From: Rhodocyclaceae bacterium | Lineage (GTDB): Bacteria > Pseudomonadota > Gammaproteobacteria > Burkholderiales > Rhodocyclaceae | Length of the DNA stretch: 64,000 nt | Direction of reading: 5' to 3' | Assembly: GCA_028714035.1 (NCBI GenBank) | Contig: JAQTNA010000008.1 | Location: 1 to 64,000 of the forward strand | Shown: positions 53,282 through 61,559 of the stretch, piece by piece | Position numbering within the stretch: position 1 is the stretch's first letter | Layout: every line of letters starts with the position of its first letter | Translations under genes and position numbers: made by a program | The notes under the pieces: model-generated | The model's input: the letters and a program-made list of their open reading frames with translations, nothing else | The model's database searches: none | What the model was told of the DNA's origin: nothing

Positions 53282-54568
53282 ATGAAAATCCATATCAAGA
53301 ACGGCCGGGTGATTGATCCGGCGAGCAACACGGACCGGGTTCAGGATGTCTTCGTCGCCGGCAGCAAGGTGGTGGCCCTGGGCGACGCGCCGGGCAACTT
53401 CCTGGCCAACCGGGTGATTGACGCCACGGGCCTGGTGGTCTGCCCGGGCCTCGTGGACATCTCCGCGCGCCTCCGGGAACCGGGCTACGAATACCGGGCG
53501 ACGCTGGTGTCCGAGATGTCGGCCGCGGTGGCGGGCGGCGTCACCAGCCTGGCCTGCCCCCCGGACACGGACCCGGTGCTGGACGAACCGGGCCTGGTGG
53601 AAATGCTCAAGTACCGGGCCAAGACCATGAACAAGGCCCGGGTCTTTCCCCGGGGCGCCCTCACCGTGGGCCTGAAGGGCGAGCACATCACGGAGATGGC
53701 GGAATTGACCGAGGCGGGCTGCGTCGCCTTCAGCCAGGCCGACACCCCCATCGTGAACACCGAGGTGCTCCACCACGCGCTGCAATATGCCGCCACCTTC
53801 GGCTTTCCCGTCTGGCTGCAACCGCGGGACGCCTTCGTCGGCCGGAAGGGCGTGGCCCACGACGGCGAGGTGGCCACCCGCCTGGGCCTCACGCCCATCC
53901 CGGTGACCTCCGAGACCATCGCGCTCGCCACCATCCTGCAACTGGCGCGGGACACCGGGGCGCGGGTGCACATCGCCCGCATCTCCTCCGGAGCCGGCCT
54001 GAACATGGTGCGGGACGCCCGCGCCCACGGCCTTTCCGTGACTTGCGACGTTTCCATCAACCACCTGCACCTGTGCGATACGGACATCGGCTACTTCAAT
54101 CCCCATTGCCACCTAATGCCGCCCTTGCGCTCCCAGTCGGATCGGGAGGCCCTGCGGCAGGGCCTCGCGGACGGCAGCATTGACGTTCTCTGCTCGGATC
54201 ACACGCCGGTGGACGACGACGGCAAGCAGGTGCCCTTCGATGAGGCCGAGCCGGGTGCCACCGGGCTGGAACTGCTCCTGCCCCTCACCCTCAAGTGGGG
54301 TTCGGAAATGGGCCTGCCGCTGGCGAAGACGCTGTCCCGCATCACGGCGGATGCGGCCCGAGTGCTGGGCGTGGATCATGGGCGCCTGGTCGTGGGCGCG
54401 GCGGCCGACCTGTGCCTGTTCGATCCCGAGGCCTGGAGCCGGGTCAGCCGCGAAAACCTCCTCAGCCAGGGCAAGAATACCCCCTTCCTGGGCCTGGAAC
54501 TCCCCGGCAAGGTGCGCTACACGCTGGTGGATGGCAATGTGGTTTTCGAAGCGAAGCCAAATACCTGA
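53282..54568 (+). CDS. pyrC': Dihydroorotase-like protein PyrC' (probably inactive, PyrX type)
   Basis: A 428-residue amidohydrolase-fold protein. In active dihydroorotases the first metal motif is DxHxHxR; here the aligned segment reads VDISARLREPG, so both histidines are missing. The usual HVST/H site reads HIARISS and the lysine/histidine loop reads WLQPRD; only SDHTP is kept. It should therefore not hydrolyse dihydroorotate but instead brace PyrB, as pseudo-dihydroorotases do in Pseudomonas. A separate active pyrC must exist elsewhere. Spacing to pyrB is widened by the palindromic element. Confidence 0.9.
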   Translation: MKIHIKNGRVIDPASNTDRVQDVFVAGSKVVALGDAPGNFLANRVIDATGLVVCPGLVDISARLREPGYEYRATLVSEMSAAVAGGVTSLACPPDTDPVLDEPGLVEMLKYRAKTMNKARVFPRGALTVGLKGEHITEMAELTEAGCVAFSQADTPIVNTEVLHHALQYAATFGFPVWLQPRDAFVGRKGVAHDGEVATRLGLTPIPVTSETIALATILQLARDTGARVHIARISSGAGLNMVRDARAHGLSVTCDVSINHLHLCDTDIGYFNPHCHLMPPLRSQSDREALRQGLADGSIDVLCSDHTPVDDDGKQVPFDEAEPGATGLELLLPLTLKWGSEMGLPLAKTLSRITADAARVLGVDHGRLVVGAAADLCLFDPEAWSRVSRENLLSQGKNTPFLGLELPGKVRYTLVDGNVVFEAKPNT

Positions 54569-54587
54569 GCGCGACTGAAAAGCAGTG

Positions 54588-54727
54588 TTTACCGCAGAGA
54601 CGCAGAGGCGCAGAGAAAACATGGACTTGTTGGAGTGTTGCCTCGCGCGACGAATGAAGCAGCGGAGCGCATCATCAAGCGTTAAAGGTTCGCTTTTCCT
54701 CGGCGCCTCTGCGCCTCTGCGGTTCAA
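54588..54727. repeat. Dispersed palindromic element, copy 9 (pyrC'-cca gap)
   Basis: Left arm ACCGCAGAGACGCAGAGGCG (54591-54610) and right arm GCGCCTCTGCGGTTCAA (54711-54727) are inverted copies. The right arm ends exactly 15 nt before the cca ATG. Confidence 0.88.
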
Positions 54728-54742
54728 ACCAGTATTCCCAGG

Positions 54743-55966
54743 ATGAAAATCTACACCGTCGGCGGCGCAATCCGGGATGAGCTTCTCGGTCTGCCGGTGC
54801 AGGACCGGGACCACGTGGTGGTGGGCGCCACGCCCGGGGAAATGTCGGCCCGGGGCTTCCGTCCCGTGGGCAAGGATTTTCCCGTCTTCCTGCATCCTGT
54901 CTCCCAGGAGGAATACGCCCTCGCCAGGACCGAGAGGAAGACCGGGCCGGGCTACCATGGTTTTGTCTGCCACGCCGACCCGGACGTGACCCTGGAGCAG
55001 GACCTGGAGCGGCGCGACCTGACCATCAATGCCATGGCCCGGGATGGCGAGGGCAATCTTTTTGATCCCTTCGGCGGCAGGCGCGACCTGGAGCGCCGGG
55101 TGCTGCGCCACGTGGGGCCGGCCTTCGCCGAAGACCCGGTGCGCATCCTGCGCCTGGCCCGCTTCGCCGCCCGTTTCTCCGACTTCACCGTGGCCCCCGA
55201 GACCGTGGCTCTCATGGCACGCATGGTCGAGGGTGGCGAGGTGGATCACCTGGTACCCGAGCGGGTATGGCAGGAACTGTCCCGCGGGCTGATGGAGGCC
55301 AAGCCCTCGCGCATGATCGAGGTGCTGCTCTCCTGCGGCGCGCTTGGCCGCATCCTGCCGGAAGTGGATTGCCTGTTTGGCGTGCCCCAGCCGGAGATGC
55401 ACCACCCGGAGCGGGATACCGGCGTGCACGTGCTCATGGTGGTGGACGATTCCGCGAGCCGCGGGCTGCCCCTGCCGGTACGCTTTTCCGCCCTGGTGCA
55501 CGACCTGGGCAAGGGGGAGACGCCGCCGGAAGTCTGGCCCCACCATTACGGCCATGAGGCCCGTAGCGCGGAACTGGTGGAGGGCTTGTGCCGGCGCCTC
55601 AAGGTACCGACGGACTGCCGCGACCTGGCGCTCCTGGCGGCCCGCTACCACGGCGACATCCACAAGGCTCGGGAACTGAAACCGGCCACGGTGGTGAAGC
55701 TGCTGGAACACTGCGACGCCCTGCGCCGGCCCCAGCGTTTTGCCGATCTGCTCCAGGTCTGCGCCTGCGATTTCCACGGTCGTCCCGGCTATGCCGAGCG
55801 CCCCTACCTTCCGGCAGAAATCTTCCTCTGCGCCCAGGCCGCCGCCACCGCCGTAGACGCCGGTGCCATCGCCCGCGCCACCCCCGACCCGGCGCACATC
55901 CCCGAGCGCATCCACGAGGCCCGAGTTTCCGCCGTACGGCTTGCACTGACCAAGGAACAAGCCTGA
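54743..55966 (+). CDS. cca: Multifunctional CCA tRNA nucleotidyltransferase
   Basis: A 407-residue class II CCA-adding enzyme. MKIYTVGGAIRDELLGLPVQDRDHVVVG holds the GGxxRD and DxD nucleotidyltransferase motifs, RRDLTINAMARD and EDPVRILRLARFAARF follow, and a C-terminal HD domain is present (VHDLGKG, HHYGHE). It builds or repairs tRNA 3' ends; the HD domain confers phosphatase and phosphodiesterase activity in E. coli. Confidence 0.96.
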   Translation: MKIYTVGGAIRDELLGLPVQDRDHVVVGATPGEMSARGFRPVGKDFPVFLHPVSQEEYALARTERKTGPGYHGFVCHADPDVTLEQDLERRDLTINAMARDGEGNLFDPFGGRRDLERRVLRHVGPAFAEDPVRILRLARFAARFSDFTVAPETVALMARMVEGGEVDHLVPERVWQELSRGLMEAKPSRMIEVLLSCGALGRILPEVDCLFGVPQPEMHHPERDTGVHVLMVVDDSASRGLPLPVRFSALVHDLGKGETPPEVWPHHYGHEARSAELVEGLCRRLKVPTDCRDLALLAARYHGDIHKARELKPATVVKLLEHCDALRRPQRFADLLQVCACDFHGRPGYAERPYLPAEIFLCAQAAATAVDAGAIARATPDPAHIPERIHEARVSAVRLALTKEQA

Positions 55967-55975
55967 AAACATCAA

Positions 55976-56018
55976 CGGCGCAAAGGTGCGAAGACGCAAA
56001 GGGCCGCAAAGGAATCCC
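55976..56018. repeat. Degenerate arm of the palindromic element
   Basis: GGCGCAAAGGTGCGAAGACG and CAAAGGGCCGCAAAGG resemble element arms with AAAGG in place of AGAGG. No inverted partner is found downstream. Confidence 0.4.
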
Positions 56019-56139
56019 CTGAACACGCGGCCCCCAAGGGCCTCCTCGGTTCGGTTATGATGCCCGGCAACGTCACTTCCGTCGGCAAATCCCGCTTGAG
56101 GAAACCATCGAGCGCGCTGGATGCCGGCAAGGCAACGAA

Positions 56140-56655
56140 ATGCCGGGCGGCATGCCTTTGGTTTATCCGGGCAACTTTGGACTGGCTGTTCAACACGATA
56201 TGCAACGCTACCAGTGGTCCCATCTGAACACCCAACAAATCGGCGCCTACGCCGAGTACTTCGTCAAGATGGAACTGACGATGTATGGGTTTCAGGTGTA
56301 CGAAACAGAGGTAGATGATCGAGGTATTGACTTCATTGCACGGTATGAGAGCGGGCCATTTATTGAGGTCCAAGTGAAGTCATTGCGTTCGCTTGGTTAC
56401 ATCTTTGCGCATAAGGAGAAGTTCGCCCTCCGGGAAAATCTCCTCATGGCTGTAGCGCTGTTCTCGGAAGGAAAACAGCCCAATCTGTTTCTTGTTCCCG
56501 CTACTGCTTGGCTGGCTCCGAGTGAATTGCTTGTGAGCCGCGATTATGAAGGCAGGAAGAGCAAGCCCGAGTGGGGAGTTAACGTCTCTCGAAAGAACAT
56601 GCCTGCCTTGGACCAATACGGGTTTGAAAATGTCGTTAGCCAACTACGCCGCTGA
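56140..56655 (+). CDS. Putative PD-(D/E)XK-fold protein (DUF4365-like)
   Basis: A 171-residue protein, visibly AT-richer than its neighbours. IGAYAEYFVKMELTMYGFQVYETEVDDRGIDFIAR then FIEVQVKS gives the helix-E, GID and ExQxK pattern of restriction-endonuclease-like folds, as in DUF4365 proteins. The substrate is unknown and no methylase or helicase partner is next to it. The ATG at 56140 has AAGG seven bases upstream; the conserved part begins near MQRYQWSHLN (56200), an alternative start. It is probably acquired with the BrnT pair that follows. Confidence 0.6.
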   Translation: MPGGMPLVYPGNFGLAVQHDMQRYQWSHLNTQQIGAYAEYFVKMELTMYGFQVYETEVDDRGIDFIARYESGPFIEVQVKSLRSLGYIFAHKEKFALRENLLMAVALFSEGKQPNLFLVPATAWLAPSELLVSRDYEGRKSKPEWGVNVSRKNMPALDQYGFENVVSQLRR

Positions 56656-56739
56656 TCGCTGCAATCCACCGAATTTCGCGCATGAAGCCGCGCGGGCTCC
56701 GGTGAGATCTGTCGTGCGAATCCAACCGAGGGAGCGCGA

Positions 56740-57015
56740 ATGCTGAAATTTGAGTGGGACGACGCCAAGGCAGCATCGAATCTTCGGAAGCATGGCGTGT
56801 CCTTTGAGGAAGCGGCTTCCATATTCGGTGACACGCTGGCGGTGACTTTCCCGGACCCGGACCATTCCATTGGAGAGAAGCGCTGGCTTACATTTGGTAT
56901 TTCCCGTTCAGACAAGCTTCTGGCCGTGGTTCATGGCGAACATGGCCGGTCCATCCGAATTATTTCTGCACGAACGGCCACACGACATGAGCGAGGAATC
57001 TATGAACAAGGATGA
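56740..57015 (+). CDS. brnT: BrnT-family toxin
   Basis: A 91-residue RelE-fold ribonuclease-type toxin: FEWDDAKAASNLRKHGVSFEEAASIFGD and IISARTATRHERGIYE are the PF04365 (BrnT) signatures. It overlaps the following small gene by 14 bp, the toxin-first order of brnTA. The region is AT-richer than average. Confidence 0.92.
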   Translation: MLKFEWDDAKAASNLRKHGVSFEEAASIFGDTLAVTFPDPDHSIGEKRWLTFGISRSDKLLAVVHGEHGRSIRIISARTATRHERGIYEQG

Positions 57016-57217
57016 TGATGAAATGCGCCCCGAGTACAGGCGCGAGGCTTTGGGCAAAGGCGTTCGTGGCAAGTACTTCGAGCGTTTCTCGAAAGGCACG
57101 AATCTCGTCCTTCTCGATGATCGGGTGGCAAAAGCCTTTCCAACGGCGGAGGCCGTAAACGAGGCGCTGCTCGGCTTGCTGGCGTTGGCCTCGAAGGCTG
57201 TTCACATCAAGAACTAG
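57002..57217 (+). CDS. Probable antitoxin partner of BrnT
   Basis: A 71-residue protein starting with ATG at 57002, preceded by GAGG at five bases and overlapping brnT. YRREALGKGVRGKYFERFSKGTNLVLLDDRVAKAFPTAEAVNEALLGLLALA matches small uncharacterised proteins paired with BrnT, distinct from the classical BrnA ribbon-helix-helix. The antitoxin role is inferred from position and size. Confidence 0.65.
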   Translation: MNKDDDEMRPEYRREALGKGVRGKYFERFSKGTNLVLLDDRVAKAFPTAEAVNEALLGLLALASKAVHIKN

Positions 57218-57332
57218 GGGTGATATTGGGAAAAATGCCATCCTTGGGGTGGCTGCGACCTTGCCTGTCCCTGCTTTTCTCGGCGCCTTAAGCGCCTTTT
57301 GTGTTTCAACCTGCTTTCCATAAAAACAAAAC

Positions 57333-58136
57333 ATGAGCCGCACCCGATTTCCGGAACTGGAGGTGCTGGTCAGGGCGCCCGAGGGCATACCCAAGCCGAC
57401 ACCCCTGCTCTTCGTCCATGGCGCCTATGCCGGCGCCTGGTGCTGGCAGGAGAACTACCTGCCCTTCTTTGCCCAGGCGGGCTATGCCTGCTACGCCCTG
57501 TCCCTGTCCGGACACGGCAACAGTCCGGGCCGGGAATGGCTGGACTCCCTGTCCCTGGACGATTTCGTAAACGACGTGGTGAAGGTGGCCGGACTCCTGC
57601 CGGAGGCGCCGATCCTGATCGGACACTCCATGGGCGGCATGGTGGTGCAGAAGTACCTGGAGCGCTCCCTGGCTCCCGCCGCCGTGCTCATGGCCTCGGT
57701 GCCGCCCCAGGGCCTGGGATCGTCCGCCATCGGCCTGGCGGTCAGGAAGCCCGGCCTCATGATGGACCTGAACCGCCTGATGTCCGGCGGCCAGATGGCG
57801 CCGGACGCCCTGCTGGAAATCCTCTTCGCCCAGCCCCCGGCGCCGGAGAAGCTACGCGCCTGGTACCGGCGCATGCAGCCTGAATCCTACCGGGCCATCT
57901 GGGACATGACCCTGTTCAATCTGCCCCGCCCGCGGCACATGCACCGGCCACCCATGCTGGTCCTGGGTGCCGAACTCGATCATCTGATCCCGCCGACGCT
58001 GGTGGACATGACGGCGCGCACCTACGGCCTGGAGGCGGAAATCTTCCCCCAGATGGGTCACGGCATGATGCTGGAGCGGAACTGGCTCCCGGTCGCCGAA
58101 CGCATCCGGGACTGGCTGGCCGGGAACGGGCTGTAG
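57333..58136 (+). CDS. Alpha/beta hydrolase
   Basis: A 267-residue alpha/beta hydrolase. LLFVHGAYAGAWCWQENYLPFFAQAGYACYALSLSGHGNS is the oxyanion region, IGHSMGGMVVQ the nucleophile elbow (G-x-S-x-G), and GAELDHLIPP and MGHGMMLE provide Asp and His. It resembles lysophospholipase or haloalkane-type esterases; the substrate is unknown. A degenerate palindromic arm (GGCGCCTTAAGCGCCTTTTG at about 57281) lies upstream. Its TAG stop falls in the GTAGGG arm of the next repeat. Confidence 0.85.
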   Translation: MSRTRFPELEVLVRAPEGIPKPTPLLFVHGAYAGAWCWQENYLPFFAQAGYACYALSLSGHGNSPGREWLDSLSLDDFVNDVVKVAGLLPEAPILIGHSMGGMVVQKYLERSLAPAAVLMASVPPQGLGSSAIGLAVRKPGLMMDLNRLMSGGQMAPDALLEILFAQPPAPEKLRAWYRRMQPESYRAIWDMTLFNLPRPRHMHRPPMLVLGAELDHLIPPTLVDMTARTYGLEAEIFPQMGHGMMLERNWLPVAERIRDWLAGNGL

Positions 58137-58208
58137 GGCGGGGTGGGTCGGACTCCGGTCCGACCGAAGTACTACGCGCGGGTCGGGATGAATCCCGACC
58201 TACCCTAC
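58133..58208. repeat. GTAGGG/CCCTAC palindromic element between convergent genes
   Basis: GTAGGG (58133-58138) and CCCTAC (58203-58208) are the outer arms. Inside are two hairpins (GTCGGACTCCGGTCCGAC and GGTCGGGATGAATCCCGACC). The arms supply the TAG stops of both flanking genes. The pattern resembles 28902-28967. Confidence 0.75.
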
Positions 58209-58618
58209 TTCTTCGGCGCGGGCTTGGCCGCTGCCGGCTTCTCGGCCGGGGCGGCGGCGGGGGAGACCGGGGCGGCACCCTCACCTTGGGGCATGAAGTT
58301 CCAGGGCCACATGGCAGGGTTCATGGCAGCGCTGGCGAAAGGGTTGGCCTGAGGATCGGAGGACGATGCACCTTCGCTCATGGCTTTCATGGCGCCCAGG
58401 GCGGCGCGCTGGACTTCCAGCCCCTGGATGCTCATGGTGAGCATGTTCAGGTTCAGCTTCAGCCAACCCTCCACGGTCTTCAGATCCTTGATGCGCTTGT
58501 CCAGTTCATCCACGTCCAGGGTGGGCGTGACCATGCCGGGGAGGTTGAACCCCATGCTGCCCCACATGCCCTTGATGAATTCGAGCGGATCGCCGCCAGT
58601 ATTGTTGGTGCCGGACAT
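58205..58618 (-). CDS. phaM: PhaM-like polyhydroxyalkanoate granule protein
   Basis: A 137-residue protein with LEFIKGMWGSMGFNLPGMVTPTLDVDELDKRIKDLKTVEGWLKLNLNMLTMSIQGLEVQRAAL, the PhaM family pattern, and an alanine/lysine/proline-rich tail (AEKPAAAKPAPKK) like the DNA-binding C-terminus of Ralstonia PhaM, which links PHB granules to the nucleoid and activates PhaC. No pha synthase gene is in view. Its stop lies in a palindromic arm. Confidence 0.75.
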   Translation of the reverse strand: MSGTNNTGGDPLEFIKGMWGSMGFNLPGMVTPTLDVDELDKRIKDLKTVEGWLKLNLNMLTMSIQGLEVQRAALGAMKAMSEGASSSDPQANPFASAAMNPAMWPWNFMPQGEGAAPVSPAAAPAEKPAAAKPAPKK

Positions 58619-58708
58619 GGAAGTCTCCAGGAAGAGGGGTGAACGGGGAATACTGAACGGGGAATTATGCCGCAGCGCGGCAAGGGTTCCAAGGGTTTTC
58701 GACGGCCC

Positions 58709-59395
58709 TCAGTCCGGGGGCACAAGGTAGGGCGTCGGATCGGGCTCGCCCGCCGTTTCGAAGCCGGCCCGGCGCAGGCGGCAGGAATCGCAACGGCCGC
58801 AGGCCCGGCCGGCCTCATCCGCCTGGTAACAGGAAACGGTGAGTCCGTAATCCACGCCCAGGGCCACACCGCGGCGGATAATGTCGGCCTTGCTGAGGTG
58901 GATGAGGGGCGCGTGCACCGTGAGCCGGGCACCTTCCACCGCCGCCTTGGTGGCGAGGTTCGCCATGTCCTCGAACGCCTGGATGAATTCCGGCCGGCAG
59001 TCGGGGTAGCCGGAATAGTCCACCGCATTGACCCCGACAAAGATGTCCCGGGCGCCCAGCACCTCGGCCCAGGCCAGCGCCAGGGAAAGCATGATGGTGT
59101 TCCTGGCCGGCACGTAGGTGATGGGTATGCCCGGTTGCACACCTTCCGTCGGAACCGCAAGCCTTGTGTCGGTGAGGGCCGAGCCGCCGAACTGGTCCAG
59201 GGCGATGCTCATCACCCGATGCTCCTTCGCCCCCAGGCTGGCGGCGACCCGGGCTGCGGCGGCCAGTTCGGCACTGTGCCGCTGGCCGTAGGCGACAGAC
59301 AGGGCGTGACAATCGCAGCCTTCGGCTCGCGCGATGGCCAGGGTGGTGGCGGAGTCCAGTCCGCCGGAGAGAAGAACGACTGCGGGTCGAGACAT
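58709..59395 (-). CDS. queC: 7-cyano-7-deazaguanine synthase
   Basis: A 228-residue ATP-dependent enzyme making preQ0 from CDG for queuosine. The P-loop [13 protein letters not shown] is at the N-terminus, and the zinc cluster CGRCDSC is near the C-terminus. Start 59395 ([12 protein letters not shown]) matches the family; the frame is open 19 codons upstream. It follows queE by 53 bp in the same direction. Confidence 0.95.
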   Translation of the reverse strand: MSRPAVVLLSGGLDSATTLAIARAEGCDCHALSVAYGQRHSAELAAAARVAASLGAKEHRVMSIALDQFGGSALTDTRLAVPTEGVQPGIPITYVPARNTIMLSLALAWAEVLGARDIFVGVNAVDYSGYPDCRPEFIQAFEDMANLATKAAVEGARLTVHAPLIHLSKADIIRRGVALGVDYGLTVSCYQADEAGRACGRCDSCRLRRAGFETAGEPDPTPYLVPPD

Positions 59396-59448
59396 GTCTA
59401 TTGGATTTCCATCGAGAAAACTTGGCGGGCAGGCCCCGGCCCCACCAT

Positions 59449-60093
59449 TCATCTTCCCCGCTCGTCGCCCCAGAGAATCTTGTGCAATTGAACCTGCATG
59501 CGCACGGGCAGGTGGTCGCGCAGAATCCAGTCGGCCAGCTGGCGGGGAGCCAGGCTGCCTTCCACGGGCGCCATGAGCACCGGGCAGATGTCGCTCAAAC
59601 GGTGGGCATCCATCGCCTGCCTGGCCCAGAGGTAGTCCCTCTCGTCCGCCAGCACCAGCTTGATCTCATCCCGGGGCGTGAGGTGCCCCAGGTTGTCCCA
59701 CAGGTTCTTGGGCTCTTCCCCGGAACCGGGCGCCTTGAGGTCCAGGATGCAGGACACCCGCTCATCGGCGCAGGAGATATCCAGGGCGCCGCTGGTCTCC
59801 AGGGACACGGAATAGCCGGCATCGCACAAGGCCTTCAGCAGATCCGGGCAGGCCTTCTGGGCCAGGGGCTCGCCCCCCGTGACGCAGACATAGCGGGCAC
59901 CGTAGGACGCCACCCGCTCCAGTATCTCGGGGATGGAGAGACCCTCGCCGCCGGTGAAGGCGTGACTGGTGTCGCACCAGACGCAGCGCAGGGGACAGCC
60001 GGTCAGGCGCACGAAGACCGTGGGCAGCCCGCTACGGCTGGTTTCCCCCTGCAGGGAAAAGAAGATTTCGCTGACGCGCAGTTTGGCGCTCAT
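59449..60093 (-). CDS. queE: 7-carboxy-7-deazaguanine synthase (radical SAM)
   Basis: A 214-residue radical SAM enzyme converting CPH4 to CDG. The cluster motif CPLRCVWC (CxxxCxxC) lies within [18 protein letters not shown], and [10 protein letters not shown] is the SAM-binding GGE motif. Start 60093 ([17 protein letters not shown]) matches the family. The next gene downstream is queC; the usual tol-pal neighbours lie upstream behind the DUF3617 gene. Confidence 0.95.
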   Translation of the reverse strand: MSAKLRVSEIFFSLQGETSRSGLPTVFVRLTGCPLRCVWCDTSHAFTGGEGLSIPEILERVASYGARYVCVTGGEPLAQKACPDLLKALCDAGYSVSLETSGALDISCADERVSCILDLKAPGSGEEPKNLWDNLGHLTPRDEIKLVLADERDYLWARQAMDAHRLSDICPVLMAPVEGSLAPRQLADWILRDHLPVRMQVQLHKILWGDERGR

Positions 60094-60101
60094 GGGCAGC
60101 T

Positions 60102-60153
60102 GTGGGGCGGGTTTCAACCCGCCCTCCGTCATGGCCGGCAAAGCCGGCCCCAC
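60102..60153. repeat. GTGGGGC palindromic element between queE and the DUF3617 gene
   Basis: GTGGGGC (60102-60108) and GGCCCCAC (60146-60153) are the outer arms. Inside are GGGCGGGTTTCAACCCGCCC and GGCCGGCAAAGCCGGCC hairpins. It fills most of the 67-bp gap. Confidence 0.7.
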
Positions 60154-60160
60154 AAAATAT

Positions 60161-60661
60161 CTACTGGCAGTTGCCGACCCAGCGGCCCTGCATCTGGGTG
60201 GTGGTGTTCATGGAACCGTGCTGCGGATCGTTCACGTTAATCGTGGTGCTGCCGGAGTAGCTATCCGAGCCGTTGAAGGTCATCGTGCCCTTGCCGTTCA
60301 TCGTGCGCCCCCCCTCCACGCAGGTGGTCTGCCACGAAACGGTGTTGCCGCTTCTGCTGAAGGAGGTATTGCGGCAGTGGCTGTTCGGGGGTTGCGGCGG
60401 CTCGTCCCTGGCAGCCTGTTCCTTGGTCACGCAGTGGCGTACCGTCATGCCGCCCCCGGCGCCACCCTGCATGCTGATGCCCCGTTTCGCCATCATCGCC
60501 TGTGCCTCCGGCGGAAGGTCCGCCATGTTGGGCATGGCCATGCCGCCGGGAAGGGCAGTCTGCGTGGTGACTTCCCACATCCCGGGCTTGATGCCGCTGG
60601 CGCCAAAGGCGACGGACGACAGGATGCAGGCAGCGGCCAGTACGAGAAGTTTCCTGTTCAT
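60161..60661 (-). CDS. DUF3617 family periplasmic protein
   Basis: A 166-residue protein with signal peptide MNRKLLVLAAACILSSVAFGA and then IKPGMWEVTTQTALPGG, VRHCVTKEQ, NTVSWQTTCVEGG and FNGSDSYSGSTTI, the PF12276 (DUF3617) pattern. The family is periplasmic, with no known function. It sits between cpoB and queE where most betaproteobacteria have no gene, flanked by palindromic repeats, so it may be a later insertion. Start 60661 has GGGGGAAACC upstream. Confidence 0.85.
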   Translation of the reverse strand: MNRKLLVLAAACILSSVAFGASGIKPGMWEVTTQTALPGGMAMPNMADLPPEAQAMMAKRGISMQGGAGGGMTVRHCVTKEQAARDEPPQPPNSHCRNTSFSRSGNTVSWQTTCVEGGRTMNGKGTMTFNGSDSYSGSTTINVNDPQHGSMNTTTQMQGRWVGNCQ

Positions 60662-60799
60662 GGTTTCCCCCTTCATGGTCTGAGTGGACATTGTAGGCCT
60701 GGATTCATCCCGACATCGCACAAGCTATGTGTTCCTGTCGGACGGACACCCCGGCTGCAACGCAACTACGTGCGGCCCGAGCCCGGCCGGCTTCCGCGC

Positions 60800-61558
60800 T
60801 CAGTGCCCCTTTTTCTTGGCCAGGCGCTGCTTGGCCGTTGCCGCGGCCGGACTGTCGGGATAGCGGAGCACCAGGTCTTCCAGGCCATCCTGCGCCGCCT
60901 TGGCATCCCCGCTCTCCCGCCGGGCTTCCGACAGTTGCAGCAGAGCATCGGGCGCCTTGGCGTCGCCCGGCCATTTCTGGACAAGCGCCGAATACAGTTC
61001 CACCGCCTTGGCCCACTCGCGCAACTGGAAGTAGGCATTGCCGGCCCAGAAATGCGCGCTCGGGGCGAAGGCACCGGCCGGGTAGCTCGCGATCAAGTTG
61101 CCGAAGGCGTCGGCCGACTCCTTGAACTTGTTGGCCTTGAACAGGTTCAAGGCCGCCTCGAAGGCCTGGGTCTCCAGCGCCGGGTCGGCCACGGCGGGCT
61201 GCTTGGGCGCGGCTTCAGCCGCGGCCAAGGCTGCTTCCTGCTTGCGCAGGCGGTTGTCCAGATCCACGTAATAGTCCTGCATGCGCTTCTGCGCCTGGCC
61301 CAGCTCGAAGGTGAGCACCTCCACCTGACCGCGCAGGCGCGCCACTTCGGCCTTCAGGCCTTCCAGCTGGTTGGCCGCTTCCAGCTGATTCTGGGCGGCC
61401 TCCTCCAGCTTGTTCAGCTTGGCGTCGTGTTCATTCCTCAGGAGGGTGACCGCCTTCAGGGCGTCGCCATCGAACACGCCGGCCCAGGCCGGAAGGGTGG
61501 ACAGGGCCAGGAGCGGCGCCAGCAGCAGGACGGGCAGGAACGGCGGGCGGCGTGTCAC
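60800..61558 (-). CDS. cpoB: Tol-Pal system protein CpoB (YbgF)
   Basis: A 252-residue periplasmic protein: a signal peptide (LPVLLLAPLLALSTLPAWAG), a coiled-coil trimerisation region (about residues 35-100), then TPR repeats (LFKANKFKESADAFGNLIASYP, FWAGNAYFQLREWAKAVELYSALVQKWP, APDALLQLSEARRESGDAKAAQDGLEDLVLRYPDSPAA). It coordinates Tol energy with PBP1B during division. A GTG at 61558, one base past the pal stop, is chosen; earlier codons lie inside pal. Confidence 0.93.
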   Translation of the reverse strand: MTRRPPFLPVLLLAPLLALSTLPAWAGVFDGDALKAVTLLRNEHDAKLNKLEEAAQNQLEAANQLEGLKAEVARLRGQVEVLTFELGQAQKRMQDYYVDLDNRLRKQEAALAAAEAAPKQPAVADPALETQAFEAALNLFKANKFKESADAFGNLIASYPAGAFAPSAHFWAGNAYFQLREWAKAVELYSALVQKWPGDAKAPDALLQLSEARRESGDAKAAQDGLEDLVLRYPDSPAAATAKQRLAKKKGH

Positions 61559-61559
61559 C

